From positions 1 through 64,000 of the forward strand of contig CAJJCZ010000003.1 in assembly GCA_905182795.1 (NCBI GenBank): 64,000 nucleotides of DNA, in the 5' to 3' direction. Both the position numbers and the translations under genes were made by a program. Positions 17,313 through 26,410 of this stretch are shown here, in pieces. The DNA comes from an uncultured bacterium (GTDB lineage: Bacteria > Fidelibacterota > Marinisomatia > Marinisomatales > Marinisomataceae). Within the stretch, counting starts at the first letter, position 1. Each line of letters begins with the position of its first letter. The notes below the pieces were generated by a model that saw only the letters and a program-made list of their open reading frames with translations, made no database searches and was not told where the DNA came from.

Positions 17313-18297
17313 TTTTTTTTAATCTTTTTTCTAATAATTCTAATCTTGTAAATACTGCATCTCTTTTTTGTTTTTCTTTAATAGGGCGAGCAGGATTTCC
17401 AGCATACATCTCTCCTCCATTTAAAGATTTTAATACACAAGAACGTGCAGCTAAAATTGATTCTTTGCCTAGTACAATATGAGGCCCAACATCAGATTTT
17501 CCTCCAATCATAGAATACGCTTTAATTAGTGTACTCCCTCCAATAAATACCCCTCCAGCTAATAAACACCCTTCTTCAATTTTTACATTATGTGCAATAT
17601 GTACCTGATTATCTAACTTACAATAATTTTCAATAATAGTATTCTTTACAGAACCTCTATCAATAGTGCAAGTTGCTCCCAACTCTACAAAGTCGCCAAT
17701 AATAACGCTTTTGATATGAGGAATTTTATGATGAACCTTATCAATGGTAGTAAATCCAAAACCATCACTACCAATAATACAACCACTGTGGATTAGTGTG
17801 TTATCTCCAATAACTACATCTTCATAAATAACTACATTATCCTTCAAGGTAGAATTAGATCCAACAATAGCTCTAGAATTAATTTTTACACCAGAGCCAA
17901 TAGTTGTATTGTCTCCAATAATAACATTCTCTCCAATCACGGCAAAGGCAGATATTCCTACATTTTTACCCAAAGACGCTGATTTAGCAATCGCAGACTT
18001 ACTATGAACTATATTTTCTTCAGATACTTTTTTAGAAAATAATTCTAGTATTGCAATCATAGCTAGATATGGGTTTTTAACGACAATGCCAGGACATTCC
18101 TGTAGATCTTCTTTATTTATAACAATAAAAGCTGAGGCATCAGAAGATATAATTCTCTTCTTATATTTTGGAAGAAAGGCGAATGATATTGCTCCAGCGA
18201 CAGCCTCTTCAATATCGTCAACGCTAGTAATAATAATTGAGCTATCGCCGACTATTACACCCTTTACCTCTGAGGCAATTTGTTTAAGTGTAAACAA
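17287..18297 (-). CDS. lpxD: UDP-3-O-(3-hydroxyacyl)glucosamine N-acyltransferase LpxD
   Basis: Third step of lipid A synthesis: adds the N-linked acyl chain. The 336-residue protein has the uridine-binding N-terminal domain (to about residue 100; SFAFLPKYKKRI), a hexapeptide beta-helix (SLGKNVGISAFAVIGENVIIG and further repeats), IGSDGFGF, the catalytic His in VHIAHNVKIEEG, and a short helical C-terminal extension. The end overlaps lpxC by 26 bases. It follows ompH with a 14-base gap, the common bamA-ompH-lpxD order. Confidence 0.95.
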   Translation of the reverse strand: MFTLKQIASEVKGVIVGDSSIIITSVDDIEEAVAGAISFAFLPKYKKRIISSDASAFIVINKEDLQECPGIVVKNPYLAMIAILELFSKKVSEENIVHSKSAIAKSASLGKNVGISAFAVIGENVIIGDNTTIGSGVKINSRAIVGSNSTLKDNVVIYEDVVIGDNTLIHSGCIIGSDGFGFTTIDKVHHKIPHIKSVIIGDFVELGATCTIDRGSVKNTIIENYCKLDNQVHIAHNVKIEEGCLLAGGVFIGGSTLIKAYSMIGGKSDVGPHIVLGKESILAARSCVLKSLNGGEMYAGNPARPIKEKQKRDAVFTRLELLEKRLKKNDTKTKNN

Positions 18298-18311
18298 GAG
18301 AACGCTCTATA

Positions 18312-18818
18312 TTATTCTTTTGATTTTCTTAGTTGATAAAGAACATCGTCTGTCAAATCATGTGTTGGCTTAGTATAAAGAGATGCTTGAGATCCATCCA
18401 GAATAATATCATAACCTTTTGATATTGCTACAACATCAACAGCTGATTTAAACTTTTGAACTAAATCAAATTCTAACTGGGCTTGTTTTCTAGTAAGCTC
18501 TCCATTTGGACCAACTTTTGCTTGCTGATAACTTTGCATAGCATTGTTCATGTCTACGATATCTTGCTCTTTGGCTTTTTTTAACTCTTCTGACATCATA
18601 AGACTTTGTTGCTCATATTCTTTTACCATGCTATCAAGTTCAGTAGCCATTGTTTGATACTCTTTTTGAATTACTTGTAAATCAAGCTGTAGTTGTTGTT
18701 CTACTTCTTTGAACTCTTCAAAATCAAGTCTAATTTTTTCTGAAAAAACTACACCAATTTTTTCTTGAGCAAATGATACTCCAATTAACAATAATAAAAT
18801 CACTATTTTTTTATACAC
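18312..18818 (-). CDS. skp: OmpH/Skp family periplasmic chaperone
   Basis: Periplasmic chaperone that holds unfolded outer-membrane proteins for BamA. The best start is GTG at 18818, eight bases after an AAAGGAG ribosome site. It gives a signal peptide (KKIVILLLLIGVSFAQ) and a 168-residue protein; a longer frame exists but would add a non-signal N-terminus within bamA. The mature part is a long charged coiled coil (about 35-110) with Gln/Glu/Lys repeats, then the conserved GYDIILDGSQASLY segment. It starts 13 bases after the bamA stop. Confidence 0.88.
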   Translation of the reverse strand: MYKKIVILLLLIGVSFAQEKIGVVFSEKIRLDFEEFKEVEQQLQLDLQVIQKEYQTMATELDSMVKEYEQQSLMMSEELKKAKEQDIVDMNNAMQSYQQAKVGPNGELTRKQAQLEFDLVQKFKSAVDVVAISKGYDIILDGSQASLYTKPTHDLTDDVLYQLRKSKE

Positions 18819-18831
18819 TTTATTTTCTCCT

Positions 18832-21210
18832 TTAGTACGTTTGTCCAAATGTGATAGTATATTCCCACCCTTGTGGATTACCATCACCGTTAATATCGTC
18901 AAATCCATATCCCATATCAAACCCTAATTTACCAATACCTGGCATAAAAAACCTAACACCAACACCAGCAGACTTTTTCATAGAAAGCGGACCATTTCTA
19001 TCTATATAAAATGGCTCAGACATTTTTGAGCTATTCCATACATTCCCCATTTCTCCAAAGGCCATTACATATATTACAGGATTTTCTGATAATGGAAATC
19101 TTAATTCTGTTGTTATTTTACCCATTGAGTTTCCTCCAACAGCTTGACCGGAAGCTGTTTGCGGCCCAATAGAATTATCTGGATAACCTCTTAAAGCGTT
19201 ACCGTAAGGAATTCCATTACCTCCCATAATAAATCTTTCATCAAATGGAACAAAGGTTTGTACATCATCACCTACATCTAATGTCTTAATAACGCCCAAT
19301 TTGAAAGAATTATATAAGACTACTTTAGAAAAAGTAGGTGTAAACCAATTTAAATCTAAGATATGCTTTTGAAAGTTTTCATTTCCTCCTAAAAATCCAC
19401 CTGAATAAGTGTTTTCAAGTTGGAATCGAGATCCTGCAGTAGGAAACTCTGCTCTATTTCTACTATCCCTAGACAGCATTTGAGAAAAACTAATTCCTCG
19501 TGTTGTATCTAACCCACCAATATATTGATCAATATCTGCTTGTGTTCCTTGATATTGTTTTTCCATAATTTTTGCAGACCACATCACTCTAAAGAAGTCA
19601 TCTGGCCACTCTAACCTTCTACCGAAACTTGCAACTGCGCCCGCTACTGTAAAATCTAGAGGAAAATAATAATTTGTAGAAGACCCTCTGTAAGAATAAA
19701 ATACTGATGCCCCTACTAAATATGGGCTATCATTAATCATAGGATCTTGAAAGCTAATATTTAAAGATCTATATTTTGAAGGCTCTTGATTAGAATATAA
19801 AGAAAAGTTAGTTCCAGTACTTAAACCAACATTAAATTTTTGACCTCTTCCCATAAAATTATCAAATTCTACTCCTGCTCCACCTGTAATGCCATACTCA
19901 CCAGTGAAACCAAGATTTGCATTAATTCTTTGGGTTGATTTTTTTTCTTGAACAACAAAGTCTAAATTCACTTTGTCTTCTGATATAGGGTTAACATCAG
20001 GAATTACATTATCAAAATAATTTAAAATCCATATGTCACGCTGACTCCGCATTAACTTAGATTTATTAAATACATCTCCGGGAAATAATTTTAATTCGCG
20101 CCTAATAACATTTTCTCTGGTTTTGTCGTTTCCTGATACAAAAATATTTTCTATATAAACCTTACTACCTTCATTAAAAACAAAATTAACATCTAAAGAG
20201 TCTGATCCAAATGGTACAATTTCAGGATTAACATTACTGAAAATGTATCCCTTGTCTTGATATACGCTCATCATATTTTCATAAACAAACTTATCAAACT
20301 CTTCTTTCGAATAAACATCCCCTTTTTCAATCTTTAGTAATTGTTTAAGGGAAGATTCATCTGCAATTTCATTGCCTTCGAATGTGATGTTGCGATAATG
20401 GTACTGCTCTCCTTCTTGCAAAGACAAGACTAGTGTCAGATCAAAATTCTCTCTATCCACCATAAGGCTATCGCTTATGACTTGGAAATCTCTGTATCCT
20501 TCATTTTGGTAAAAAAGGGCTAATGTCTTTTTATCTTCTTCAAATGTTTTTTCGTCAAAACTTTTAACCCAAAAAGCCCACCATTTTCTTTCTTTGGTAT
20601 CAGTTAACTCTTTTTTCAACTTACGCGGTGGGAAATTGTCATTACCAATAAATTCTATATTTCTTAATTTATACTTTTCATTTTCTGTAACAGCAAAAAC
20701 TACGTCTCTTGCATAACCCGTACGTACCAAGGTGTCTGTTGGAACTTCTATCCTAGCATCGACTTCTACGTCAAAATATCCATCTTCTTTATAAATCTCT
20801 GTAATTTTTTTTGCGGCAGCGTCCAGTGAATTTGGACGAATTCTTTGTCCCATTCTTAGGTCAATTTTTTCTGTAAATCTAGACTCTCTAGCAGTTATAC
20901 CTTCAAATAAAATCTTGTTTAAGGTAGGGCTTTCCTCTACCTCTATAGTAATTTCAACTCCATACTCAGAGTCATTATTAAGAACGATATTAATATCATT
21001 GAACAAGCCTAAGTCCCATAGTCTTGTTAATGCAGTAGAAATATCCGATCTTTGAATTTGGGTCCCATCTCGTAAGCCAGCAGAATACTTAATCATCTTA
21101 TCTGATGTAGTGGTATTCCCTTCAATATTTACGCGATAAAGCGTTACTTCTTGTGCATATAAAATATTCACAAAAAATAATAAGATTATTGTTATATATA
21201 TATTTTTCAT
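18832..21210 (-). CDS. bamA: Outer-membrane protein assembly factor BamA
   Basis: Central Omp85 insertase of the outer membrane. The 792-residue protein has a signal peptide (ITIILLFFVNILYAQ), about five POTRA domains (residues 22-430; for example VNIEGNTTTSDKMIKYSAGLRDG and IFVSGNDKTRENVIRREL) and a C-terminal 16-strand barrel. The barrel holds the GSRFQLENTYSGGF-type strands, VGGNSMGKITTELRFPL and VGVRFFMPGIGKLGFDMGYG, and ends in ITFGQTY. It is followed by ompH and preceded by uppS with a 2-base gap. Confidence 0.96.
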   Translation of the reverse strand: MKNIYITIILLFFVNILYAQEVTLYRVNIEGNTTTSDKMIKYSAGLRDGTQIQRSDISTALTRLWDLGLFNDINIVLNNDSEYGVEITIEVEESPTLNKILFEGITARESRFTEKIDLRMGQRIRPNSLDAAAKKITEIYKEDGYFDVEVDARIEVPTDTLVRTGYARDVVFAVTENEKYKLRNIEFIGNDNFPPRKLKKELTDTKERKWWAFWVKSFDEKTFEEDKKTLALFYQNEGYRDFQVISDSLMVDRENFDLTLVLSLQEGEQYHYRNITFEGNEIADESSLKQLLKIEKGDVYSKEEFDKFVYENMMSVYQDKGYIFSNVNPEIVPFGSDSLDVNFVFNEGSKVYIENIFVSGNDKTRENVIRRELKLFPGDVFNKSKLMRSQRDIWILNYFDNVIPDVNPISEDKVNLDFVVQEKKSTQRINANLGFTGEYGITGGAGVEFDNFMGRGQKFNVGLSTGTNFSLYSNQEPSKYRSLNISFQDPMINDSPYLVGASVFYSYRGSSTNYYFPLDFTVAGAVASFGRRLEWPDDFFRVMWSAKIMEKQYQGTQADIDQYIGGLDTTRGISFSQMLSRDSRNRAEFPTAGSRFQLENTYSGGFLGGNENFQKHILDLNWFTPTFSKVVLYNSFKLGVIKTLDVGDDVQTFVPFDERFIMGGNGIPYGNALRGYPDNSIGPQTASGQAVGGNSMGKITTELRFPLSENPVIYVMAFGEMGNVWNSSKMSEPFYIDRNGPLSMKKSAGVGVRFFMPGIGKLGFDMGYGFDDINGDGNPQGWEYTITFGQTY

Positions 21211-21212
21211 AT

Positions 21213-21914
21213 TTAATCAGTTAATTTACCAAAAGTTCTCTTTCTATGGTTAAAATCTTCTAATGCAGCTATTAAATCTTTTTCTTTAAAATCTGGCCAA
21301 TTTTTTTTACTAATATATATCTCTGAATAAGCAGATTGCCATAATAAAAAATTGCTCAATCTAAATTCTCCTCCCGTCCTAATTATTAAATCTGGATCAG
21401 GGATTTCAGGGCAATATAAGTGATTTTTTACAATCTCTTCATCTATTATTTCACTTTTTTTACTTTCTAATATTTTGTTCATTGCATCTATAATTTCTTG
21501 TCTACCACCATAACTCAATGCAAGAGACAATACTAATCCGGTATTTTTTTGTGTTCTTTCTATAGTATTGGAAACAATTTTTTGTACACTTGCTGGTAAA
21601 TCCTCTATCCTTCCAACGACTTTAAATACAATATTGTTCCCCTCTAATTCTTTAATTTCATTATTTAACATCCCACTCAATAGGGCCATTAAACTATCGA
21701 CCTCAAATTGTGGACGATCCCAATTTTCTGTTGAAAAAGTATAAAGAGTAAGGTATTTGATTTTTAGATTTGAACAAGTCTCAATAATTTTTTTAGCAGA
21801 CTTAGCTCCTTCTTTATGTCCAGAAATACGATCTAAATTTTTACCCTTTGCCCACCTTCCATTTCCATCCATAATAATAGCAAGATGGTTAAGGCTAGCT
21901 AATGAAGGAATCAT
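21213..21914 (-). CDS. uppS: Isoprenyl transferase (undecaprenyl diphosphate synthase)
   Basis: Makes the C55 lipid carrier for peptidoglycan and O-antigen from IPP and FPP. The 233-residue cis-prenyltransferase has the active-site HLAIIMDGNGRWAK with its catalytic Asp, GHKEGAKS, TLYTFSTENW, and the C-terminal DLIIRTGGEFRLSNFLLWQSAYSE element. The start overlaps the mrp stop by 4 bases. It is metabolically linked to dxr downstream and to ispDF/ispE elsewhere. Confidence 0.96.
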   Translation of the reverse strand: MIPSLASLNHLAIIMDGNGRWAKGKNLDRISGHKEGAKSAKKIIETCSNLKIKYLTLYTFSTENWDRPQFEVDSLMALLSGMLNNEIKELEGNNIVFKVVGRIEDLPASVQKIVSNTIERTQKNTGLVLSLALSYGGRQEIIDAMNKILESKKSEIIDEEIVKNHLYCPEIPDPDLIIRTGGEFRLSNFLLWQSAYSEIYISKKNWPDFKEKDLIAALEDFNHRKRTFGKLTD

Positions 21915-23014
21915 AATGAAGCTATTTTTTCAGCTAATTTTAGAAAAATTTGTGATACAGGAGATTCTTTATCATAGAATACCATCGGTTCACCATTGTC
22001 AATTGATTCCATTAGCTTATGTGAATAAGGGACTTCTGCTAATAAAGGAATATCAAGCCTAGTGCTCTCAGTCTGACCTCCCCCATGTTTAAATAGTTCA
22101 AATTTTAAATTAAATTTACCATCTTCATTCGTTGTTACCTTCTGTCCATTAATAACAATATTTGAATTTTTATTTCCAGGAGCCTCACCTGAAATTTCCA
22201 TATAAGACATATTTTCTATTACCCCTAGTAGCTCTGTATCTACTTTCTTAAACATGTCAGCACCTTTTCTAACATCTGTTAAGGCGATATCGTTTGGTGT
22301 CGTGACAATGATAGCTCCATCTAATGGAATCTTTTGAGATAGGGTAAGTTGGACATCTCCTGTTCCTGGAGGTAAATCAAGAATTAAATAGTCTAAATTC
22401 CCCCAGTTAACATCTTTAAAAAATTGTTCTGTCATCTTAGCTACTAATGGCCCTCGCCAAACAACTGGTGCTTGATTCCCGCTAATAAACCCAAAACTCA
22501 TAAGTTTTAGATTATGTTTTTCCAGGGGAATAATTTTTTGATTTTCGTCGACTTCTGGATTCCCTTGAATTCCCATAGTAAGAGGTAAAGAAGGTCCATA
22601 TATATCCAAATCAAGTAAACCTGTTTTGTGGCCATTGCTTGTTAGAGCTGCAGCCAAATTAAGTGCGATAGTAGACTTACCCACACCACCTTTACCACTA
22701 GCTACTGCAATAATTTTTGTAATATTTCCTTCAACATTTTGATGTTTGTTCGAGGTGTCTACTTTTTTAGTTTCGACAGGACGATCTAATACTTTAATTT
22801 TAATTTCAAAACCGTCAGCAACAATAGCTTTATCTATCTCTTGAATAAGTTGTGCTTTTTTTTCTTCATTTTGAGAAGAAATAGAAAGCATTATAGTAAT
22901 CGTTTTATGATCAATAAGAATTTCTTTAACCATTCCGAATGAAACAATATCTCGATTGAAGCCAGGATAATTCACTGACTTTAGTTGATGTAATATTTGG
23001 TTTTTATTTATCAT
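21911..23014 (-). CDS. mrp: Mrp/ApbC-family P-loop ATPase lacking the cysteine motif
   Basis: A 367-residue iron-sulfur-carrier-type ATPase. It has an N-terminal MIP18/DUF59 domain (residues 1-75), a linker, and a deviant Walker A GKGGVGKSTIALNLA at about 108-122. LDLDIYGPSLPLTMG, VVWRGPL, and LDLPPGTGDVQLTL follow. Classical members carry a CPxC cluster site after ENMSY; here ENMSYMEISGEAPG continues into a roughly 35-residue insertion, and the entire protein contains no cysteine. From memory, Bacteroidota Mrp also lack CPxC. It may therefore act without binding a cluster itself. It is co-oriented with fdxA upstream (55-base gap). Confidence 0.9.
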   Translation of the reverse strand: MINKNQILHQLKSVNYPGFNRDIVSFGMVKEILIDHKTITIMLSISSQNEEKKAQLIQEIDKAIVADGFEIKIKVLDRPVETKKVDTSNKHQNVEGNITKIIAVASGKGGVGKSTIALNLAAALTSNGHKTGLLDLDIYGPSLPLTMGIQGNPEVDENQKIIPLEKHNLKLMSFGFISGNQAPVVWRGPLVAKMTEQFFKDVNWGNLDYLILDLPPGTGDVQLTLSQKIPLDGAIIVTTPNDIALTDVRKGADMFKKVDTELLGVIENMSYMEISGEAPGNKNSNIVINGQKVTTNEDGKFNLKFELFKHGGGQTESTRLDIPLLAEVPYSHKLMESIDNGEPMVFYDKESPVSQIFLKLAEKIASL

Positions 23015-23069
23015 AAAATAAAGGCAGTTAAAAATAGAAAAGACTATTATAAAATGTTATATAAATCTA

Positions 23070-23369
23070 TCAGGGTGCTTCTTGGCCAAAAAACTTATAA
23101 TTACTAGTAATAGATGACTCATATTCTTCGGGTATTTCATCTTCATCATAAATAGCATCTACTGGACATTCAGGCTCACACGCTCCACAATCAATGCATT
23201 CTTCTGGATTGATAAATAGTTGTTTTGATGTTGCATCAAAATCGGGAGCTTTCGCCTCCTCCCCCGATCCTTCTGGATCATCTGGGCCATGTATGCAGTC
23301 TACGGGGCATACTTCAATACAAGCGGTATCGCAAGTACCTACACATGGATCTGTAATTATATATGTCAT
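23070..23369 (-). CDS. fdxA: Ferredoxin, 7Fe/8Fe type
   Basis: A 99-residue small electron carrier. The first cluster region DPCVGTCDTACIEVCPVDCIH has the C-x7-C-x3-CP spacing of 7Fe FdxA-type ferredoxins, with extra Cys at position 13 and after CPVD. The second, ECIDCGACEPECPVDAIY, is a standard [4Fe-4S] motif. A 25-residue acidic insertion (GPDDPEGSGEEAKAPDFD) separates the clusters, and an acidic tail follows. It is the first gene of the mrp-uppS-bamA-lpx run and starts close to the divergent MFS gene. Confidence 0.88.
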   Translation of the reverse strand: MTYIITDPCVGTCDTACIEVCPVDCIHGPDDPEGSGEEAKAPDFDATSKQLFINPEECIDCGACEPECPVDAIYDEDEIPEEYESSITSNYKFFGQEAP

Positions 23370-23437
23370 CAGTATTCTTTATTTTCTTAGTTGCTAGAGG
23401 ACATATTATACGTAGTTTCATGTTCAAAATCAACACT

Positions 23438-24634
23438 ATGAAAAAACAAAACAAACTAAATATATTTTTATGGACCGTTCCATTAGTGAATTCTATTGGA
23501 AGATCTATTTATGATGTTGCCTTTATATGGCTCATATTAGATATTACTGATTCTGAAAAAATTACAGGGTTTGTTGCAATGACCACTTATTTTCCTGCAA
23601 TTATTTTTGGATTATTTATTGGAGCAATTGTAGACCTTTTTCCTAAAACTAAAATGATTTCTTTTGCTACTATTATGCAAGGAATGGTGTTGTTATGTAT
23701 CCCATTATTATTTTTTTACAATATTGAATCTGTATGGCTTATTATGTTATTAGCCTTCTTTCATAATGGCTTTGGACTGCCTATGGTTCCAGCATTTAAC
23801 GCTTACTTGCCAACACAAATTAAAAAAGAAAATCTTCTCAAGGCTAATTCTATTGTAAATATTTCGTGGCAAACTGCTGTGCTCATAGGACCAATAATTG
23901 CAGCGCAATTACTAACATTTTACCCAGTAGAGAATTTATTCTATTTTTGTGTCTTCTTTTATTTTCTTGCTGCCGCACTAACTACTATTGCTCCACATGA
24001 TATTGTAGAAAAAGAAAAAATTAATACTAAAAAAATAATTAAAAAAACTATGGAGGGCCTTCAATATTTAAAAGAAAGGGCCACGCTTCGTGTTATTATC
24101 ATTTTAACATTATTAAGTAATTTGTTTGTTATGGGTCCTGCGATAGTTGGAATTCCAATTTTAGTTAAATTGTACCTTGGGGGAGATGCATCTGATTTTG
24201 CTTTAGTAGAAGCATATCTTGGTCTTGGAATGTTATTAGGCACTACCATGGTTTATGGCATAGGCGGTCGAGTTACACATGGTCTATTATTTTTATTAGG
24301 ACTATTTATTGATGGTGCGAGTTTTTGTTTATACTATTTTGTAGAAAGTATGAATCAACTAAATTTTTTCTCAATTTTACATGGAATAGGTATCCCATTT
24401 TTAATTATATCTCGTGTTTCTATTATGCAAAAACATATCCCAGAAAAACTTTTGGGAAGAATCTTTGCTATAATTTCTATATCTATTCTTAGTATGGCCG
24501 GCGTGTCTAGTGGAATGATTGGGGTAATGGCAGAATTTTTTGAAATTAAAACAATATTTTTAATCTTTGGTATACTTGCAGGAGCATGTGGAATAGCTGG
24601 TTTGATGCATCCAAAAATTAAATACTTAAATTAA
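23438..24634 (+). CDS. MFS transporter (EntS/MFS_3-like)
   Basis: About 398 residues with twelve predicted membrane helices. N-terminal LWTVPLVNSIGRSIYDVAFIWLIL and FVAMTTYFPAIIFGLFIGAIVDLFPK contain the motif-A-like loop of the major facilitator superfamily. The central loop carries KEKINTKKIIKKTMEGLQYLK. This subgroup (enterobactin-exporter-like, MFS_3) usually exports drugs or siderophores; the substrate is unknown. Start choice is uncertain: ATG 23438 or ATG 23420, neither with a clear ribosome site. A TTGCTA/TATTAT-like promoter lies just upstream. Its 3' end overlaps plsC by 4 bases (convergent). Confidence 0.8.
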   Translation: MKKQNKLNIFLWTVPLVNSIGRSIYDVAFIWLILDITDSEKITGFVAMTTYFPAIIFGLFIGAIVDLFPKTKMISFATIMQGMVLLCIPLLFFYNIESVWLIMLLAFFHNGFGLPMVPAFNAYLPTQIKKENLLKANSIVNISWQTAVLIGPIIAAQLLTFYPVENLFYFCVFFYFLAAALTTIAPHDIVEKEKINTKKIIKKTMEGLQYLKERATLRVIIILTLLSNLFVMGPAIVGIPILVKLYLGGDASDFALVEAYLGLGMLLGTTMVYGIGGRVTHGLLFLLGLFIDGASFCLYYFVESMNQLNFFSILHGIGIPFLIISRVSIMQKHIPEKLLGRIFAIISISILSMAGVSSGMIGVMAEFFEIKTIFLIFGILAGACGIAGLMHPKIKYLN

Positions 24635-25353
24635 GACTGTATTAAACTACCTATGCGCTCTTTAGTGACATCTCTCAATTCTTCAACGGAAAGATTAGAA
24701 TAGTCTTCCGCAGTAATCGGATCACCGAATACAAGAGTTAATCTACCCGGATTTATTCTCCAGCTTGTTCGCTTATTTGCTCTATAAGCTCCAATTAAAC
24801 CAATAGGAACAATAGTTGCATTGGTTGCTTTGGCAAAATGAAACCCACCTTTTTTAAATTCTCCCATTTCACCTGTGATGGTACGTTGCCCCTCAGGTGA
24901 AAGCACCATTGAATTTTTATCTTCTAGTAATATTTTTTCTGCTGCTTTTAGTGTCGCTTTTGCTTTATCTGTATTATCGTGTGTAATAGCATATGCGCCA
25001 TATCGTTTTGCCATAAATCCAAATAATGGAATTTTAAATACGCCTTCCCAACCAATAGCATTAATATAGTATGGAATAGCTCCAGCTAACATTAACACAT
25101 CAAACATTGACTCGTGGTTAAACATGAACAAATATGGCCCATCTTTTTTTGGGGGTACCTTACCTTTTACGCTAAACCATTGCAACCCACTTAACATAAT
25201 CACTCTAGCGCTGACTGGAATAAGAAAAGGATATGTATTTTTAGGATGCGTTATATAGCTGAAGATAATCACCGAAATAAGCATTAAAGCAAAGAGAGGA
25301 AAAAAGATTACAAGAATGAAAAAGGATAGTATTCGTGTTAATATATTAATCAT
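24631..25353 (-). CDS. plsC: 1-acyl-sn-glycerol-3-phosphate acyltransferase
   Basis: Acylates lysophosphatidic acid to phosphatidic acid. The 240-residue protein has an N-terminal membrane segment (ILSFFILVIFFPLFALMLIS), the catalytic HX4D in FNHESMFDVL, SPEGQRTITGEMGEFKKGG (phosphate-binding EGxR), and VPIGLIGAY. It lies 2 bases after mutY and converges on the MFS gene with a 4-base overlap. Confidence 0.9.
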   Translation of the reverse strand: MINILTRILSFFILVIFFPLFALMLISVIIFSYITHPKNTYPFLIPVSARVIMLSGLQWFSVKGKVPPKKDGPYLFMFNHESMFDVLMLAGAIPYYINAIGWEGVFKIPLFGFMAKRYGAYAITHDNTDKAKATLKAAEKILLEDKNSMVLSPEGQRTITGEMGEFKKGGFHFAKATNATIVPIGLIGAYRANKRTSWRINPGRLTLVFGDPITAEDYSNLSVEELRDVTKERIGSLIQS

Positions 25354-25355
25354 AA

Positions 25356-26390
25356 TTATATATTTTTATTTAAGAGTTCTAGCATCTTGTAGTTTGCTTT
25401 CGGCAAAGCAAACTTATTTAACCCCTTCATAGTAGTCCATATATAATTTTCTTTAATTTTAAGGGAGTTAATATTGTCAATATTATGAGAGAACAATGAT
25501 ATAGTGACTTTAAAATGACTGTATTGGTGTTTGACTTCTCCAACATATTCTACATTCTTAATTAATAGATTAGTTTCTTCTTTAATTTCTCGTATTACAG
25601 CATCCTTTTTTAATTCTCCTACTTCGATTTTTCCTCCTGGAAACTCCCACAACCCTCCAAGCATTTTATTCGTTGGTCGTTGCATAAGAAGTACTTTCTT
25701 ATTATAAAAAATAATACAAACCGCTACTTTGATTTCCGGAATAGGCTTACTCTTTTTTATTTCCGGATAGTCCAGAGGACTATCTTTTGATGTAGCTTTA
25801 CAATGACTATTAATAGGACAAGGATCGCAATCGACTGCTTTTGCTTGACAAAGATTACTACCTAAGTCCATTAACGCCTGATTAAAATCTCCTGGATTTG
25901 TTTGATCTTGTTTCGTTTCAAGAAATTTTTTAACTCTATTATTATTAAACTTTGATTTCTTTTTTAATCCCAATAATCTAAAACCAATGCGCTCTAAATT
26001 AGTATCTATCCCTACTTCAGTTTGGTTGAATGCAATAGCCAAGATAGTTTTTGCCGTATATTCACCAATCCCTGGAAGTTTAATTAGTTCGTTAAATGTG
26101 TCTGGTAAGATTTTATCTAAAGCTCTTGCTGTTAAATGTATATTTTTACATCGAGAATAATATCCAAGTCCTTCCCAATGCTTTAATACATAATCATAGT
26201 CAGCATTTGCTAATGTCTGGATATCTGGAAAACTATTTATCCATTTTTTATAATAAGGGATAACAGTCACTACTTGGGTTTGTTGTAACATTATTTCTGA
26301 AATCCAAATTTTATATGGATCTTTAGTAAGCCTCCAAGGAAGATTTCGTTTATTTTTTGAATACCAAGAAAGTAGTTGTTTTGAGAGCAT
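25356..26390 (-). CDS. mutY: A/G-specific adenine glycosylase MutY with a near-intact Nudix domain
   Basis: Removes A mispaired with 8-oxoG. The 344-residue protein has LPWRLTKDPYKIWISEIMLQQTQ, the HhH LPGIGEYTAKTILAIAF, the catalytic Asp in VGIDTNLER (usually DGNV), and the [4Fe-4S] ligands with C-x6-C-x2-C-x5-C spacing (CQAKAVDCDPCPINSHC). The C-terminal domain (about 215-340) contains a nearly complete Nudix box, G-x5-E-x7-RE-I-x-EE-x-N-L, with all catalytic glutamates. Ordinary MutY C-terminal domains lack these, so it may also hydrolyse oxidised nucleotides. It lies between glnII (20-base gap) and plsC. Confidence 0.92.
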   Translation of the reverse strand: MLSKQLLSWYSKNKRNLPWRLTKDPYKIWISEIMLQQTQVVTVIPYYKKWINSFPDIQTLANADYDYVLKHWEGLGYYSRCKNIHLTARALDKILPDTFNELIKLPGIGEYTAKTILAIAFNQTEVGIDTNLERIGFRLLGLKKKSKFNNNRVKKFLETKQDQTNPGDFNQALMDLGSNLCQAKAVDCDPCPINSHCKATSKDSPLDYPEIKKSKPIPEIKVAVCIIFYNKKVLLMQRPTNKMLGGLWEFPGGKIEVGELKKDAVIREIKEETNLLIKNVEYVGEVKHQYSHFKVTISLFSHNIDNINSLKIKENYIWTTMKGLNKFALPKANYKMLELLNKNI

Positions 26391-26410
26391 GGACTACATC
26401 TCTCTTATCA

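Noticed and set aside
18819..18920. Longer ompH frame starting within bamA
   Set aside because: The GTG at 18818 has a proper AAAGGAG site and begins a normal signal peptide; the extension covers the conserved BamA end.
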